Positions 24,717 to 31,606 of a DNA stretch of 57,257 bases are shown here, one piece after another. Position numbers and translations under genes: made by a program. Under the pieces are notes generated by a model. That model was not told where the DNA came from and ran no database searches. It saw nothing but the letters and a program-made list of their open reading frames with translations. Numbering within the stretch: position 1 is the first letter of the stretch; each line of letters opens with the position of its first letter. Source of the DNA: an uncultured Clostridium sp. (GTDB taxonomy: Bacteria; Bacillota; Clostridia; Lachnospirales; Lachnospiraceae); contig CALAAS010000043.1 in the NCBI GenBank assembly GCA_937885015.1, forward strand, positions 1 to 57,257. Reading direction: 5' to 3'.

Positions 24717-25499
24717 ATGGAAAATAAAACAGGGAGAGTGCTTCGGATTGAAAAAACATCCATTCATGATGGAGATGGCCTGCGGACAGTCGTATTTTTA
24801 AAAGGCTGTCCTCTCCGCTGTAAATGGTGCTCCACGCCGGAATCTCAGCGCATGGAGTTCGAATTTGGATATGGGATGGATATGACGGCCGACGAGGTGG
24901 TAAAAGAGGTCTGCAAAGATGAGATCTTTTTCTTTCACTCTGGCGGCGGTGTGACGGTCAGCGGCGGCGAACCGCTTGTGCAGGCCGGGTTTGTGGGGGA
25001 GATCCTGAAGGGGTGCCGGGAGCACGGAATTGATACGGCAGTGGAAACCAGCCTCTACGCACCATTTTCTGAGATTGAGCCGTTGCTGCCCAGCCTGACA
25101 GCCATGTACATTGATTTTAAAGTGGCGGATGAGGCGCGGCACACCTTTTATACGGGTGTTTCCAACCGACTGATCCGGGAGAACCTTCAAAAGGTCAACG
25201 AGCGCTTTACCGGTCCCATACATATCCGGATTCCGGTAATCCCCACTGTAAACCTGTTTGAGGAAAATATGCAGGAGACAGCCCGTTTCCTGGATCCCCT
25301 TACCAGAGTGGCGGACGTGGAGCTGCTGCCGTATCATCGGCTGGGCATGGACACCTACCGGAAAATGAACCGGGTGTATGAGCTGAAGGGAATCGAGACT
25401 CCGTCCATGGACGAAATGCGCCGGATGGCCCGGGTGTTCCAGGAGGAGTGCCCGCGCCTGGGGGTTAAGATCAAAGGTGAGCCGGTAAAGTCGGTTTAA
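24717..25499 (+). CDS. glycyl-radical enzyme activating protein (radical SAM)
   Basis: This 260-residue radical SAM protein is of the pyruvate formate-lyase activase group. The cluster-binding motif is C31-PLR-C35-KW-C38. TVSGGEPL is the GGE SAM-binding motif. It is short, and the two-cluster ferredoxin insertion found in many glycyl-radical-enzyme activases is absent, as in PflA itself. The partner would receive a glycyl radical by H abstraction through 5'-deoxyadenosyl. No glycyl-radical enzyme lies in the window, so this is an orphan activase. GGAGG precedes the ATG at 24717. A role near the hydrogenase regulator is possible but not shown. Confidence 0.85.
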   Translation: MENKTGRVLRIEKTSIHDGDGLRTVVFLKGCPLRCKWCSTPESQRMEFEFGYGMDMTADEVVKEVCKDEIFFFHSGGGVTVSGGEPLVQAGFVGEILKGCREHGIDTAVETSLYAPFSEIEPLLPSLTAMYIDFKVADEARHTFYTGVSNRLIRENLQKVNERFTGPIHIRIPVIPTVNLFEENMQETARFLDPLTRVADVELLPYHRLGMDTYRKMNRVYELKGIETPSMDEMRRMARVFQEECPRLGVKIKGEPVKSV

Positions 25500-25580
25500 A
25501 AAACAGAAGACTGCAGGCGGCTTTTGACAGTCCGGTCATCCCGGGTTTGTTTGCTTCTCCTGGCAACAGAAAAAGAAAAA

Positions 25581-25623
25581 TACGCCGGAGGCGGACAGAA
25601 AGAATCTGTTCGCCTCCGGCGTA
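25581..25623. terminator. bidirectional terminator left of the inverton
   Basis: A perfect 13-bp stem (TACGCCGGAGGCG with its complement) ends the activase gene. It is better in the minus direction, where TATTTTTCTTTTTC follows. It would stop transcripts leaving the OFF-oriented inverton promoter before they run antisense into the activase. Confidence 0.8.
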
Positions 25624-25731
25624 CTTTTGCCTCGAAGATGCATTTTGTGTCAAACATGCGGATACTCCGAATGGCGGGACTTCAAAAGCCTATGCCATGC
25701 AGACTCCATGAAGGGAATGGCGGGCCAAGGC

Positions 25732-25758
25732 TTTCGTAGAATACCTGGTTCTAAGAAA
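25732..25758 (+). repeat. inverted repeat IRL of candidate invertible promoter
   Basis: This 27-bp repeat matches the reverse complement of 25922-25948 at 26 of 27 positions, the outermost 22 without mismatch. Internally it has two 9-bp arms (TTCGTAGAA and TTCTAAGAA) around the 7-bp spacer TACCTGG. That is the geometry of a tyrosine-recombinase crossover site. Confidence 0.9.
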
Positions 25759-25921
25759 TTTTAATCTATTATACTATTCTTTCTTCCCCATTTCAAGGGA
25801 AGTTTCTGACAAAAACCCCATAAAAAATACTTAGGAATTTATGAAGAGACAGAATATGTCTGTTTCTATTTGCGATACAACAATAATTTTCGCACATTAT
25901 CAAGAATAAATACTTTGTTTT
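25759..25921. other. candidate invertible DNA segment (promoter inverton), OFF orientation
   Basis: This 163-bp AT-rich segment between two near-perfect inverted repeats holds a sigma-A promoter and no gene. Its place directly upstream of LoaP-type antiterminator genes and a surface-glycan operon fits phase variation by promoter inversion. No recombinase gene is in the window, so it would have to act in trans. The rest of the 524-bp noncoding stretch (25500-26023) holds the terminator at 25581-25623 and the hairpin module at 25957-25982. Confidence 0.75.
25768..25796 (-). promoter_or_regulatory. promoter inside the inverton, pointing away from loaP
   Basis: On the minus strand, TTGAAA (25796-25791) and a perfect TATAAT (25773-25768) are separated by exactly 17 bp. 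It would fire toward IRL and the terminator at 25581-25623. If the 163-bp segment inverted, the same promoter would end about 15 bp before IRR and read into the first NusG-like gene with a leader of about 100 nt. No comparable plus-strand promoter is visible in the present orientation. Confidence 0.85.
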
Positions 25922-25948
25922 TTTCGTAGAACCAGGTATTCTACGAAA
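25922..25948 (-). repeat. inverted repeat IRR of candidate invertible promoter
   Basis: This is the complement of IRL. Its two arms (TTCGTAGAA/TTCTACGAA) are perfect, and the spacer is CCAGGTA, the reverse complement of the IRL spacer. Opposite spacer orientation predicts inversion rather than deletion. Confidence 0.9.
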
Positions 25949-25956
25949 TTTTTCCT

Positions 25957-25982
25957 GAAGCTTGCAAGCGAGCTGCTTTCTT
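25957..25982 (+). repeat. hairpin module shared with 5691-5716
   Basis: A 26-nt sequence, GAAGCTYGCRRGCGAGCT-K-CTTTCTT in consensus, matches 5691-5716 at 22 of 26 positions and can fold on itself. It lies in the leader between IRR and the first NusG-like gene. In both places a half copy of the neighbouring palindrome arm follows the module. Confidence 0.6.
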
Positions 25983-26023
25983 GTAGAAAGAACCAGAGCA
26001 GCCTGTTGTAGGGGGGAGTTTTG

Positions 26024-26560
26024 ATGTGGTATGTGTTGAAATGTCGGGAGGGACAGGAGGAAACGATTCTCCGTTCCTGTAGACAGCATTTGTCCGGAGA
26101 GGCTCTGACTGACGCTTTTCTGTTTCGCTGTGAGAGACTGTGGAAGAGCGGCGGAATCTGGAAACGGGTGGAAAAGGATATGTTTCCAGGTTATGTGTTT
26201 CTGGAAAGCAGCCGTCCTGATCTGCTGTCCAGAGAGTTAGACCAGTACCGGCCCATTCTGACCGTTCTGGAGGAAGATGGTTATCTGATTTCCGTCTATC
26301 AGGATGAGGAGGAAAGCCTTCGGGCCCTGTGCGGCGCTCGTCATTTCCTTCCTTTGTCTTATGGCTATAAAAAGGATGGGATAGATCATATCACAGAAGG
26401 CCCTCTGAGAGACATGGGAGGGATGATCCGCAAGGTAGACTGGCATAAGCGGTATGCCCAGGTGGAGATTCCCATTGCACGAAAAAATGCACTGGTCTGG
26501 GCCGGAGTGGGCCTGGATGAGAAGTGGATTCAGCGGGAGCGGGAAACATTGGTTTCCTGA
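26024..26560 (+). CDS. loaP: LoaP-type NusG paralogue (transcription antiterminator), first copy
   Basis: This 178-residue NusG-like protein has an NGN domain beginning MWYVLKCREGQEE, with the FPGYVFLES motif near residue 60. A C-terminal KOW domain reads GPLRDMGGMIRKVDWHKRYAQVEI. Specialised NusG paralogues of the LoaP group bind RNA polymerase and an RNA hairpin. They carry transcription through terminators of long polysaccharide or secondary-metabolite operons in Firmicutes. It is the first gene after the candidate inverton. The ATG at 26024 is preceded by AGGGGGGAG. Housekeeping NusG is unlikely given the glycan-operon context and lack of secE/rplK neighbours. Confidence 0.82.
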   Translation: MWYVLKCREGQEETILRSCRQHLSGEALTDAFLFRCERLWKSGGIWKRVEKDMFPGYVFLESSRPDLLSRELDQYRPILTVLEEDGYLISVYQDEEESLRALCGARHFLPLSYGYKKDGIDHITEGPLRDMGGMIRKVDWHKRYAQVEIPIARKNALVWAGVGLDEKWIQRERETLVS

Positions 26561-26877
26561 TTCTGAAAGACACGTTGCAAGCTTGAAAGAATACAACGAT
26601 ATGGAACAGACTGTACAGCTACTGAGGCATGCAGGCTGGCTGTATCTGCATAACGCAGCAGACAGAAGATGAGAGTCTCATCGGTAAACAGGGGGATGAG
26701 ATTTTATTGTTCTGTAAATTTGCCACTTTGGAGAAATGATTTCTGCAGAGATGGCGAAGCATACTCAAAACAGAGATTGCTGAGAGTGGTAAGACTAAGA
26801 TATCCCTGACCGGGTAAGCGGGATGGGGGAAAGAGACTGCCTGGAACAGCTGCTTCTGGAAAAATGGAGGATGAATC
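26561..26877 (+). other. 317-bp leader between the two NusG-like genes
   Basis: No convincing gene is present; the only short frame (23 codons from 26602) has no ribosome site. A weak terminator-like hairpin, TCTCATC/GATGAGA (26676-26701), is followed by TTTTATT. A second small hairpin, ATCCC/GGGAT, lies around 26800-26825. One or both could be the targets at which the first antiterminator acts. This is inference. Confidence 0.45.
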
Positions 26878-27435
26878 ATGTGGTATGTCATACAGACCGT
26901 AACGGGAAAGGAAGAAGAGCTGATTGCCCAGATCCGGAAAACGGTACCAAAACAGTATTACAGGGATTGCTTTCTCATAGAGGCAGAGTGGCTGAAGCGG
27001 CTGGGAGGAAAGTGGCAGATCAGTGTTCGCCCTTTTTTTCCAGGGTATGTGTTTATCGATACTGACGCGCCGGATGATATCTTTTTTTCTCTGCGTCAGG
27101 TGCCGAAATTTTCCCGTCTCCTGGGAACGGATCGTTTTGAATTTACTGCGGCAGCGGAAGAGGAACGCCAGTATCTCCTGAAAATCTGCGGAAAAAGCGA
27201 AGAACAGCAGGCAAAGCTGCCGGGCAGATATCTGGTGGCACTTAGCACTGTAGAAACGAGGGCGGATGGCATGATCCGGCGGATTACCGGACCTCTGGGA
27301 CTGTTTCGAAGCCAGATTGAGAGAATTCATCTGCATAAGCGTTATGCCATTGTACGTTTGAGCCTGTGCCATCGGGAACAAACGATTTTGTTTGGGTTTA
27401 AGCTGGAACGGGGAAAGGAAAGAGAAAATAGGTAG
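26878..27435 (+). CDS. loaP: LoaP-type NusG paralogue, second copy
   Basis: This 185-residue NusG-like protein has an NGN domain, MWYVIQTVTGKEEELIAQ...RPFFPGYVFIDTD, and a KOW-like end, GPLGLFRSQIERIHLHKRYAIVRL. It is homologous to the gene 317 bp upstream but clearly diverged, so this is not a recent duplication. It is the last gene before the glycan genes and the one nearest to its presumed target operon. GGAGG precedes the ATG at 26878. Likely role: processive antitermination through the long AT-rich operon downstream. Confidence 0.82.
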   Translation: MWYVIQTVTGKEEELIAQIRKTVPKQYYRDCFLIEAEWLKRLGGKWQISVRPFFPGYVFIDTDAPDDIFFSLRQVPKFSRLLGTDRFEFTAAAEEERQYLLKICGKSEEQQAKLPGRYLVALSTVETRADGMIRRITGPLGLFRSQIERIHLHKRYAIVRLSLCHREQTILFGFKLERGKERENR

Positions 27436-27473
27436 GTAACCATTGAGAATACTGGCGGAGGAGATAGAAGAGT

Positions 27474-28778
27474 ATGAATAAAAATATAATGGAATGGAAG
27501 GCGTTTGATAAAAAGATATGGCTTTCTTCTCCTACCATGCATGGAGAAGAATTGAAATATGTGACAGAAGCTTATCAGACCAATTGGATGTCTACAGTGG
27601 GAAAGAATATAGATGAAGTGGAACGATTAACTTGTGAAACGATAGGCTGCAAGTATGCGGTGGGACTTTCCTCTGGAACGGCTGCACTACATATGGCTGT
27701 CAAAGTGGCAGGACTTCGGTTGTATGGACGACCGGAACCGGGACATGGGGCGTTGGAAGGAAAACGAGTTTTTTGCTCGGATGTGACGTTCGCAGCTACC
27801 GTTAATCCCATCATTTATGAGGGCGGAACGCCGATATTTATTGATACGGAGTATGAAACTTGGAATATGGATTCGAAGGCTTTGGAAAAGGCATTTGAGC
27901 AATATCCAGAGGTAAAGATGGTTGTAGTAGCACATCTTTACGGAACACCGGGAAAAGTAGACGAAATACAGGCAATTTGCAAACAACATGGCGCAGTAAT
28001 CGTAGAAGATGCAGCTGAATCTCTGGGAGCAACCTTTGAGAATCGGCAGACAGGCACTTTTGGCGATTACGGCGTTATTTCTTTTAATGGAAATAAAATT
28101 ATTACAGGCTCTTCTGGGGGTATGTTTTTAACGAATGAACAAGATGCAGCAGAACAGGTGCGGAAATGGTCTACCCAGGCTAGAGAACATGCTCCATGGT
28201 ATCAGCATGAAGAGGTTGGATACAACTACCGCATGAGTAACGTGATTGCGGGGGTGGTTCGGGGACAGTATCCGCATTTGAAAGAGCATATTATACAGAA
28301 AAAAGAGATTTATGAACGTTATAAAGAAGGTTTTAAGGATATTCCGGTTACAATGAATCCTTTTGACGAGAGTAATTCTAAACCTAATTATTGGCTTTCC
28401 TGTCTACTAATCTGTCCGGGAGCTATGTGTCGTCAGATCAGGAATGAAGAAAATTTGCTCTATATCAGCGAAAAAGGAAAAAGTTGTCCATCAGAAATAC
28501 TGGAAACATTGGAAATTTATAATGCTGAGGGCCGACCGATCTGGAAACCCATGCATATGCAGCCTATTTACAGAATGCACGGCTTTGTGACCCGGGAAGG
28601 CGACGGACGGGCAAAAACAAATGCATATATAAAAGGAAATCTTTTGGGGAAAGATGGAAAACCGGCGGATGTGGGAATGGATATTTTTGATCGAGGACTT
28701 TGTTTGCCCAGCGATAATAAAATGACAGGAGAAGAGCAGAAAAAAATCATAGAAATTGTGAAGCGGTGTTTTCAATGA
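27474..28778 (+). CDS. DegT/DnrJ/EryC1 family sugar aminotransferase (PglE-like)
   Basis: This 434-residue PLP enzyme aminates a nucleotide-linked keto-sugar. LSSGTAALHMAV binds the cofactor phosphate, EDAAESLGA carries the ring-binding Asp, and SFNGNKIITG carries the Schiff-base Lys208. In context with the PglC-like and PglD-like genes it is probably the UDP-4-amino-sugar transaminase of a bacillosamine-type pathway. The 4,6-dehydratase (PglF) is not in the window and must be supplied elsewhere. Base composition here is intermediate between the flanks and the AT-rich genes downstream. Confidence 0.85.
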   Translation: MNKNIMEWKAFDKKIWLSSPTMHGEELKYVTEAYQTNWMSTVGKNIDEVERLTCETIGCKYAVGLSSGTAALHMAVKVAGLRLYGRPEPGHGALEGKRVFCSDVTFAATVNPIIYEGGTPIFIDTEYETWNMDSKALEKAFEQYPEVKMVVVAHLYGTPGKVDEIQAICKQHGAVIVEDAAESLGATFENRQTGTFGDYGVISFNGNKIITGSSGGMFLTNEQDAAEQVRKWSTQAREHAPWYQHEEVGYNYRMSNVIAGVVRGQYPHLKEHIIQKKEIYERYKEGFKDIPVTMNPFDESNSKPNYWLSCLLICPGAMCRQIRNEENLLYISEKGKSCPSEILETLEIYNAEGRPIWKPMHMQPIYRMHGFVTREGDGRAKTNAYIKGNLLGKDGKPADVGMDIFDRGLCLPSDNKMTGEEQKKIIEIVKRCFQ

Positions 28779-29431
28779 TAAAAAAGAAACGTGATGAAAA
28801 TAAGAATTTTGTACATATTTCCGGTCTTTATGAGTTATATGTAAAACGCTTTCTGGATGTCATCTTGTCTTTGGTAGGAATTATTATACTGTCTCCCGTT
28901 ATGGGAATAACGGCTCTCCTGGTACGCATTAAACTTGGAAGTCCGGTAATTTTCAGACAAAAACGTCCAGGAAAAGATGGAAAAATTTTTGAAATGTATA
29001 AATTTCGCAGCATGACAGATGCGAGGAATCGAAAAGGAGAGCTATTGCCAGATGCGGTAAGGCTGACATCCTTTGGAAAGAAGCTGCGTTCCACTAGCTT
29101 GGATGAACTGCCAGAATTGTTCAATATTCTGAAGGGAGATATGAGCATAGTAGGGCCAAGGCCTTTGCTGGTGGAATACCTTCCGCTTTATAACGCAAGA
29201 CAAAGACATCGTCACGATGTGAGGCCAGGCTTGACAGGTTTGGCTCAGGTAAAAGGCAGAAATGGACTCGGCTGGGAAGAGCGGTTTGAGTGGGATCTAC
29301 GATACGTGAAAAGAATCTCATTCAGGGTGGATTTATATATTTTAGTGGAAACAGTTAGAACCGTGCTAAAGAAGGAAGGCATTCATTCGGAAGGATGCGA
29401 GACGATGGAGAAGTTTGATGGAAAGAGATAA
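28775..29431 (+). CDS. polyprenyl-phosphate sugar-1-phosphate transferase (PglC-like)
   Basis: This 218-residue bacterial sugar transferase is of the small monotopic phosphoglycosyl transferase type. One membrane re-entrant segment (LDVILSLVGIIILSPVMG) precedes the catalytic core. The core has KFRSM, the DELPEL pair of acidic residues, and SIVGPRPLL. It would start each glycan repeat unit by moving a sugar phosphate onto undecaprenyl phosphate at the inner membrane face. The ATG at 28775 overlaps the stop of the aminotransferase (ATGA). Confidence 0.87.
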   Translation: MIKKKRDENKNFVHISGLYELYVKRFLDVILSLVGIIILSPVMGITALLVRIKLGSPVIFRQKRPGKDGKIFEMYKFRSMTDARNRKGELLPDAVRLTSFGKKLRSTSLDELPELFNILKGDMSIVGPRPLLVEYLPLYNARQRHRHDVRPGLTGLAQVKGRNGLGWEERFEWDLRYVKRISFRVDLYILVETVRTVLKKEGIHSEGCETMEKFDGKR

Positions 29432-30107
29432 AGCGAAAGATTTGGTCATTATTGGGGCAGGAGGTTTTGGGCGGGAGGTAAAATGGCTGGTTGAAAGAAT
29501 TAATCAATTTTCTGAAAAAAAAAATCAGGGAAAAAAGTGGAATTTGATAGGTTTTATTGATGACGGATTGCCAGAAGGAACACAAGTTGAGGATTTAGCT
29601 GTGCTTGGGGGAAGAGATTACCTGAATACAATTTCTTCAACTTTGAATGCTGTTTGTGCTATAGGATCATCAAGAGTCAGAAGCCAGTTAATGAAAGAAC
29701 TCCAGAAAAATAAAAATCTTTATTTTCCTAATTTAATAGATCCTTCGGTTTTGTATTCAGCAAGTGTCTCATTAGGAATCGGGAACATAATCTGTGCAGG
29801 TTCAGTTTTGACAGTAAACATACAGATTGGAGACTTTTGTATTTTGAATTTGGATTGTACGGTTGGCCATGATGCGTTCATTGGAGATTATACAACTCTT
29901 TATCCGAGCGTCAATTTATCTGGGTGTACAGAGGTAGAAGATGAAACAGAAATAGGGACAGGAAGTCATATAATTCAGGGAATTAAAATTGGAAAACGGA
30001 CAATCTTAGGGGCAGGAGCAGTCGTTGTGCGAGATATACCAAGTGGGTGTACAGCTGTAGGAAATCCGGCAAAAGTGATAAAAAATAGAAATAATAGAGC
30101 TATATAG
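29418..30107 (+). CDS. NeuD/PglD-family sugar O/N-acetyltransferase
   Basis: The 229-residue protein has an N-terminal Rossmann-like domain (VIIGAGGFGREV) and a left-handed beta-helix of hexapeptide repeats in its second half. VGHDAFIGDYTTLYPS contains the catalytic His. The C-terminus ends in the family-typical PSGCTAVGNPAKVIK. PglD acetylates the 4-amino group of the UDP-sugar made by PglE, and gene order here supports that role. The ATG at 29418 overlaps the 3' end of the transferase gene by 14 nt. Confidence 0.85.
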   Translation: MERDKAKDLVIIGAGGFGREVKWLVERINQFSEKKNQGKKWNLIGFIDDGLPEGTQVEDLAVLGGRDYLNTISSTLNAVCAIGSSRVRSQLMKELQKNKNLYFPNLIDPSVLYSASVSLGIGNIICAGSVLTVNIQIGDFCILNLDCTVGHDAFIGDYTTLYPSVNLSGCTEVEDETEIGTGSHIIQGIKIGKRTILGAGAVVVRDIPSGCTAVGNPAKVIKNRNNRAI

Positions 30108-30108
30108 A

Positions 30109-30234
30109 ATGCATAGAAATATAAGGTTAATGAATCACTATACGGAAGAATTGTTTTGTGATAGAGCAGGGAGACATTATTGGTTTGCAAGAAGGTTGAA
30201 GGAAGAAGGGATTGTCCAACAGTATGTTACATAA
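30109..30234 (+). pseudogene. N-terminal remnant of a glycosyltransferase
   Basis: A 41-codon frame reads MHRNIRLMNHYTEELFCDRAGRHYWFARRLKEEG in two parts: MNHYTEELFCDRAGRHYWFA followed by RRLKEEG. This closely resembles the first 40 residues of GT4-type glycosyltransferases (NHYA..D.GGRHYWFAK.L...GY). It is cut off by TAA at 30232 with no continuation in any frame. A real full-length enzyme probably once lay here. Confidence 0.55.
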
Positions 30235-30451
30235 ATTTTGAATTTTATTCAATGAGATGTGATTCGAAGATACAGGATTAAAAAATAGAATATGCACAGT
30301 AAGTATACAGAGTATGAACGTTGGAAGATTTATAATTATTGGTGAAAAAACACAGGTAATAGATAATGAACTAAAGAATTATATGACTATTGGAGTACCT
30401 GAAAAGTCAATTGAGTAGCGATAGAATTGAAAAATAAGTTAGGTAATGATT
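30235..30451 (+). other. AT-rich scar region between glycan genes
   Basis: This is about 217 bp of AT-rich DNA with no gene I can defend. A 34-codon frame at 30314-30418 ends in MTIGVPEKSIE, which faintly recalls the C-terminus of sugar acyltransferases. Together with the remnant just upstream it suggests deletion or replacement of genes inside the operon. Confidence 0.35.
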
Positions 30452-31606
30452 ATGAAAAAGGCATTAATAAATGCATCTGTAGCATCTATGATTTATAAAT
30501 TTAATCTTGATAACATTAATATACTGCAAGAAATGGGATATCGGGTAGATGTTGCGTGTAATTTTGATTATGAAATCAATCCGATTTCGAAAGAACAAGT
30601 AGAAGATTGTAAGAAACAACTTACTGATAGGGGATGCCACATATTTGATATTGATTGTCCTAGAAGTGTTAACTCTATTGGGGCGTTATATTCTACGTAT
30701 AAACAGTTAAAAGAAATTGCTGAAGGAAAATACGATTTGGTGCATACACAAAGTCCTGTTGGGGGAGTTTTATGTCGTTTAGCCTTTAAAAAAGCAAGAA
30801 GAAAATATGGTACACGCGTCATTTATCAAGCGCATGGATTCCATTTTTATGATGGAGCACCAAAAATAAACTGGATGATTTATTACCCTATAGAAAGGTT
30901 ATGTGGAAAGATTACTGATACATTGCTTACGATCAATCTAGAAGATTTTAATAGAGCGAAGAAGAAAAAAATTTGTGAAAATGTAATATATGTACCTGGA
31001 ATTGGACTGGATACAGAAAAGTTTAAAAAAGATGAGTTAACTAGAACACAAAAAAAAGAATTACGTAAGTCAATTGGAATTCCAGATGATGCTTTTTTAA
31101 TGTTTTCTGTAGGTGAATTAAACGAAAACAAGAATCATCAAATCATTATAAGAGCATTAGCTGATATAGATAATGATAAAGCGTTTTATGTTATTGCTGG
31201 TTGTGGAGAAGGAGAAAAGAAATTAGTAGAAGTTGTTCATCAATTGGATCTTAGTAGGAGAGTAAAACTTATTGGATTTAGAACTGATGTCAAGGATTTG
31301 TACCATATAGCGGATGCGTTTGTATTACCATCATTAAGAGAGGGGTTAAATGTTTCGCTTATGGAAGCTATGTGCAGTGGACTCCCGTGTTTGGTTAGTA
31401 AAATTAGAGGAAATGTTGATTTAATAGATGAAAAGGGAGGGTATGTTTTTGAACCGACGGATATAGAAGAGTGCAAAAATGCAATTAGTAAGTTGATTTC
31501 AACTAATTCTTGCAAGAAATTTGGTAAATATAATCAACTAAAAATTAATAATTTTGGTAAAGGGCATATAACTGAAATAATGAAGGATGTATATAAAAGT
31601 GAGTAA
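30452..31606 (+). CDS. glycosyltransferase family 4
   Basis: This 384-residue GT-B enzyme has an N-terminal acceptor domain with YDLVHTQSPVGGVLCRL and YQAHGFHF. A C-terminal nucleotide-sugar domain has SVGELNENKNH and the E-x7-E motif in LREGLNVSLMEAMCSG. It adds one sugar to the lipid-linked repeat on the cytoplasmic side. Donor and acceptor cannot be read from the sequence. The ATG at 30452 is preferred to the ATG at 30446 because AGG lies 8 nt ahead of it. The gene is strongly AT-rich. Confidence 0.85.
   Translation: MKKALINASVASMIYKFNLDNINILQEMGYRVDVACNFDYEINPISKEQVEDCKKQLTDRGCHIFDIDCPRSVNSIGALYSTYKQLKEIAEGKYDLVHTQSPVGGVLCRLAFKKARRKYGTRVIYQAHGFHFYDGAPKINWMIYYPIERLCGKITDTLLTINLEDFNRAKKKKICENVIYVPGIGLDTEKFKKDELTRTQKKELRKSIGIPDDAFLMFSVGELNENKNHQIIIRALADIDNDKAFYVIAGCGEGEKKLVEVVHQLDLSRRVKLIGFRTDVKDLYHIADAFVLPSLREGLNVSLMEAMCSGLPCLVSKIRGNVDLIDEKGGYVFEPTDIEECKNAISKLISTNSCKKFGKYNQLKINNFGKGHITEIMKDVYKSE

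Noticed and set aside
26602..26673. A 23-codon frame between the two NusG-like genes as a leader peptide
   Set aside because: No ribosome site and no regulatory codon cluster are seen, although its end lies near the hairpin at 26676.
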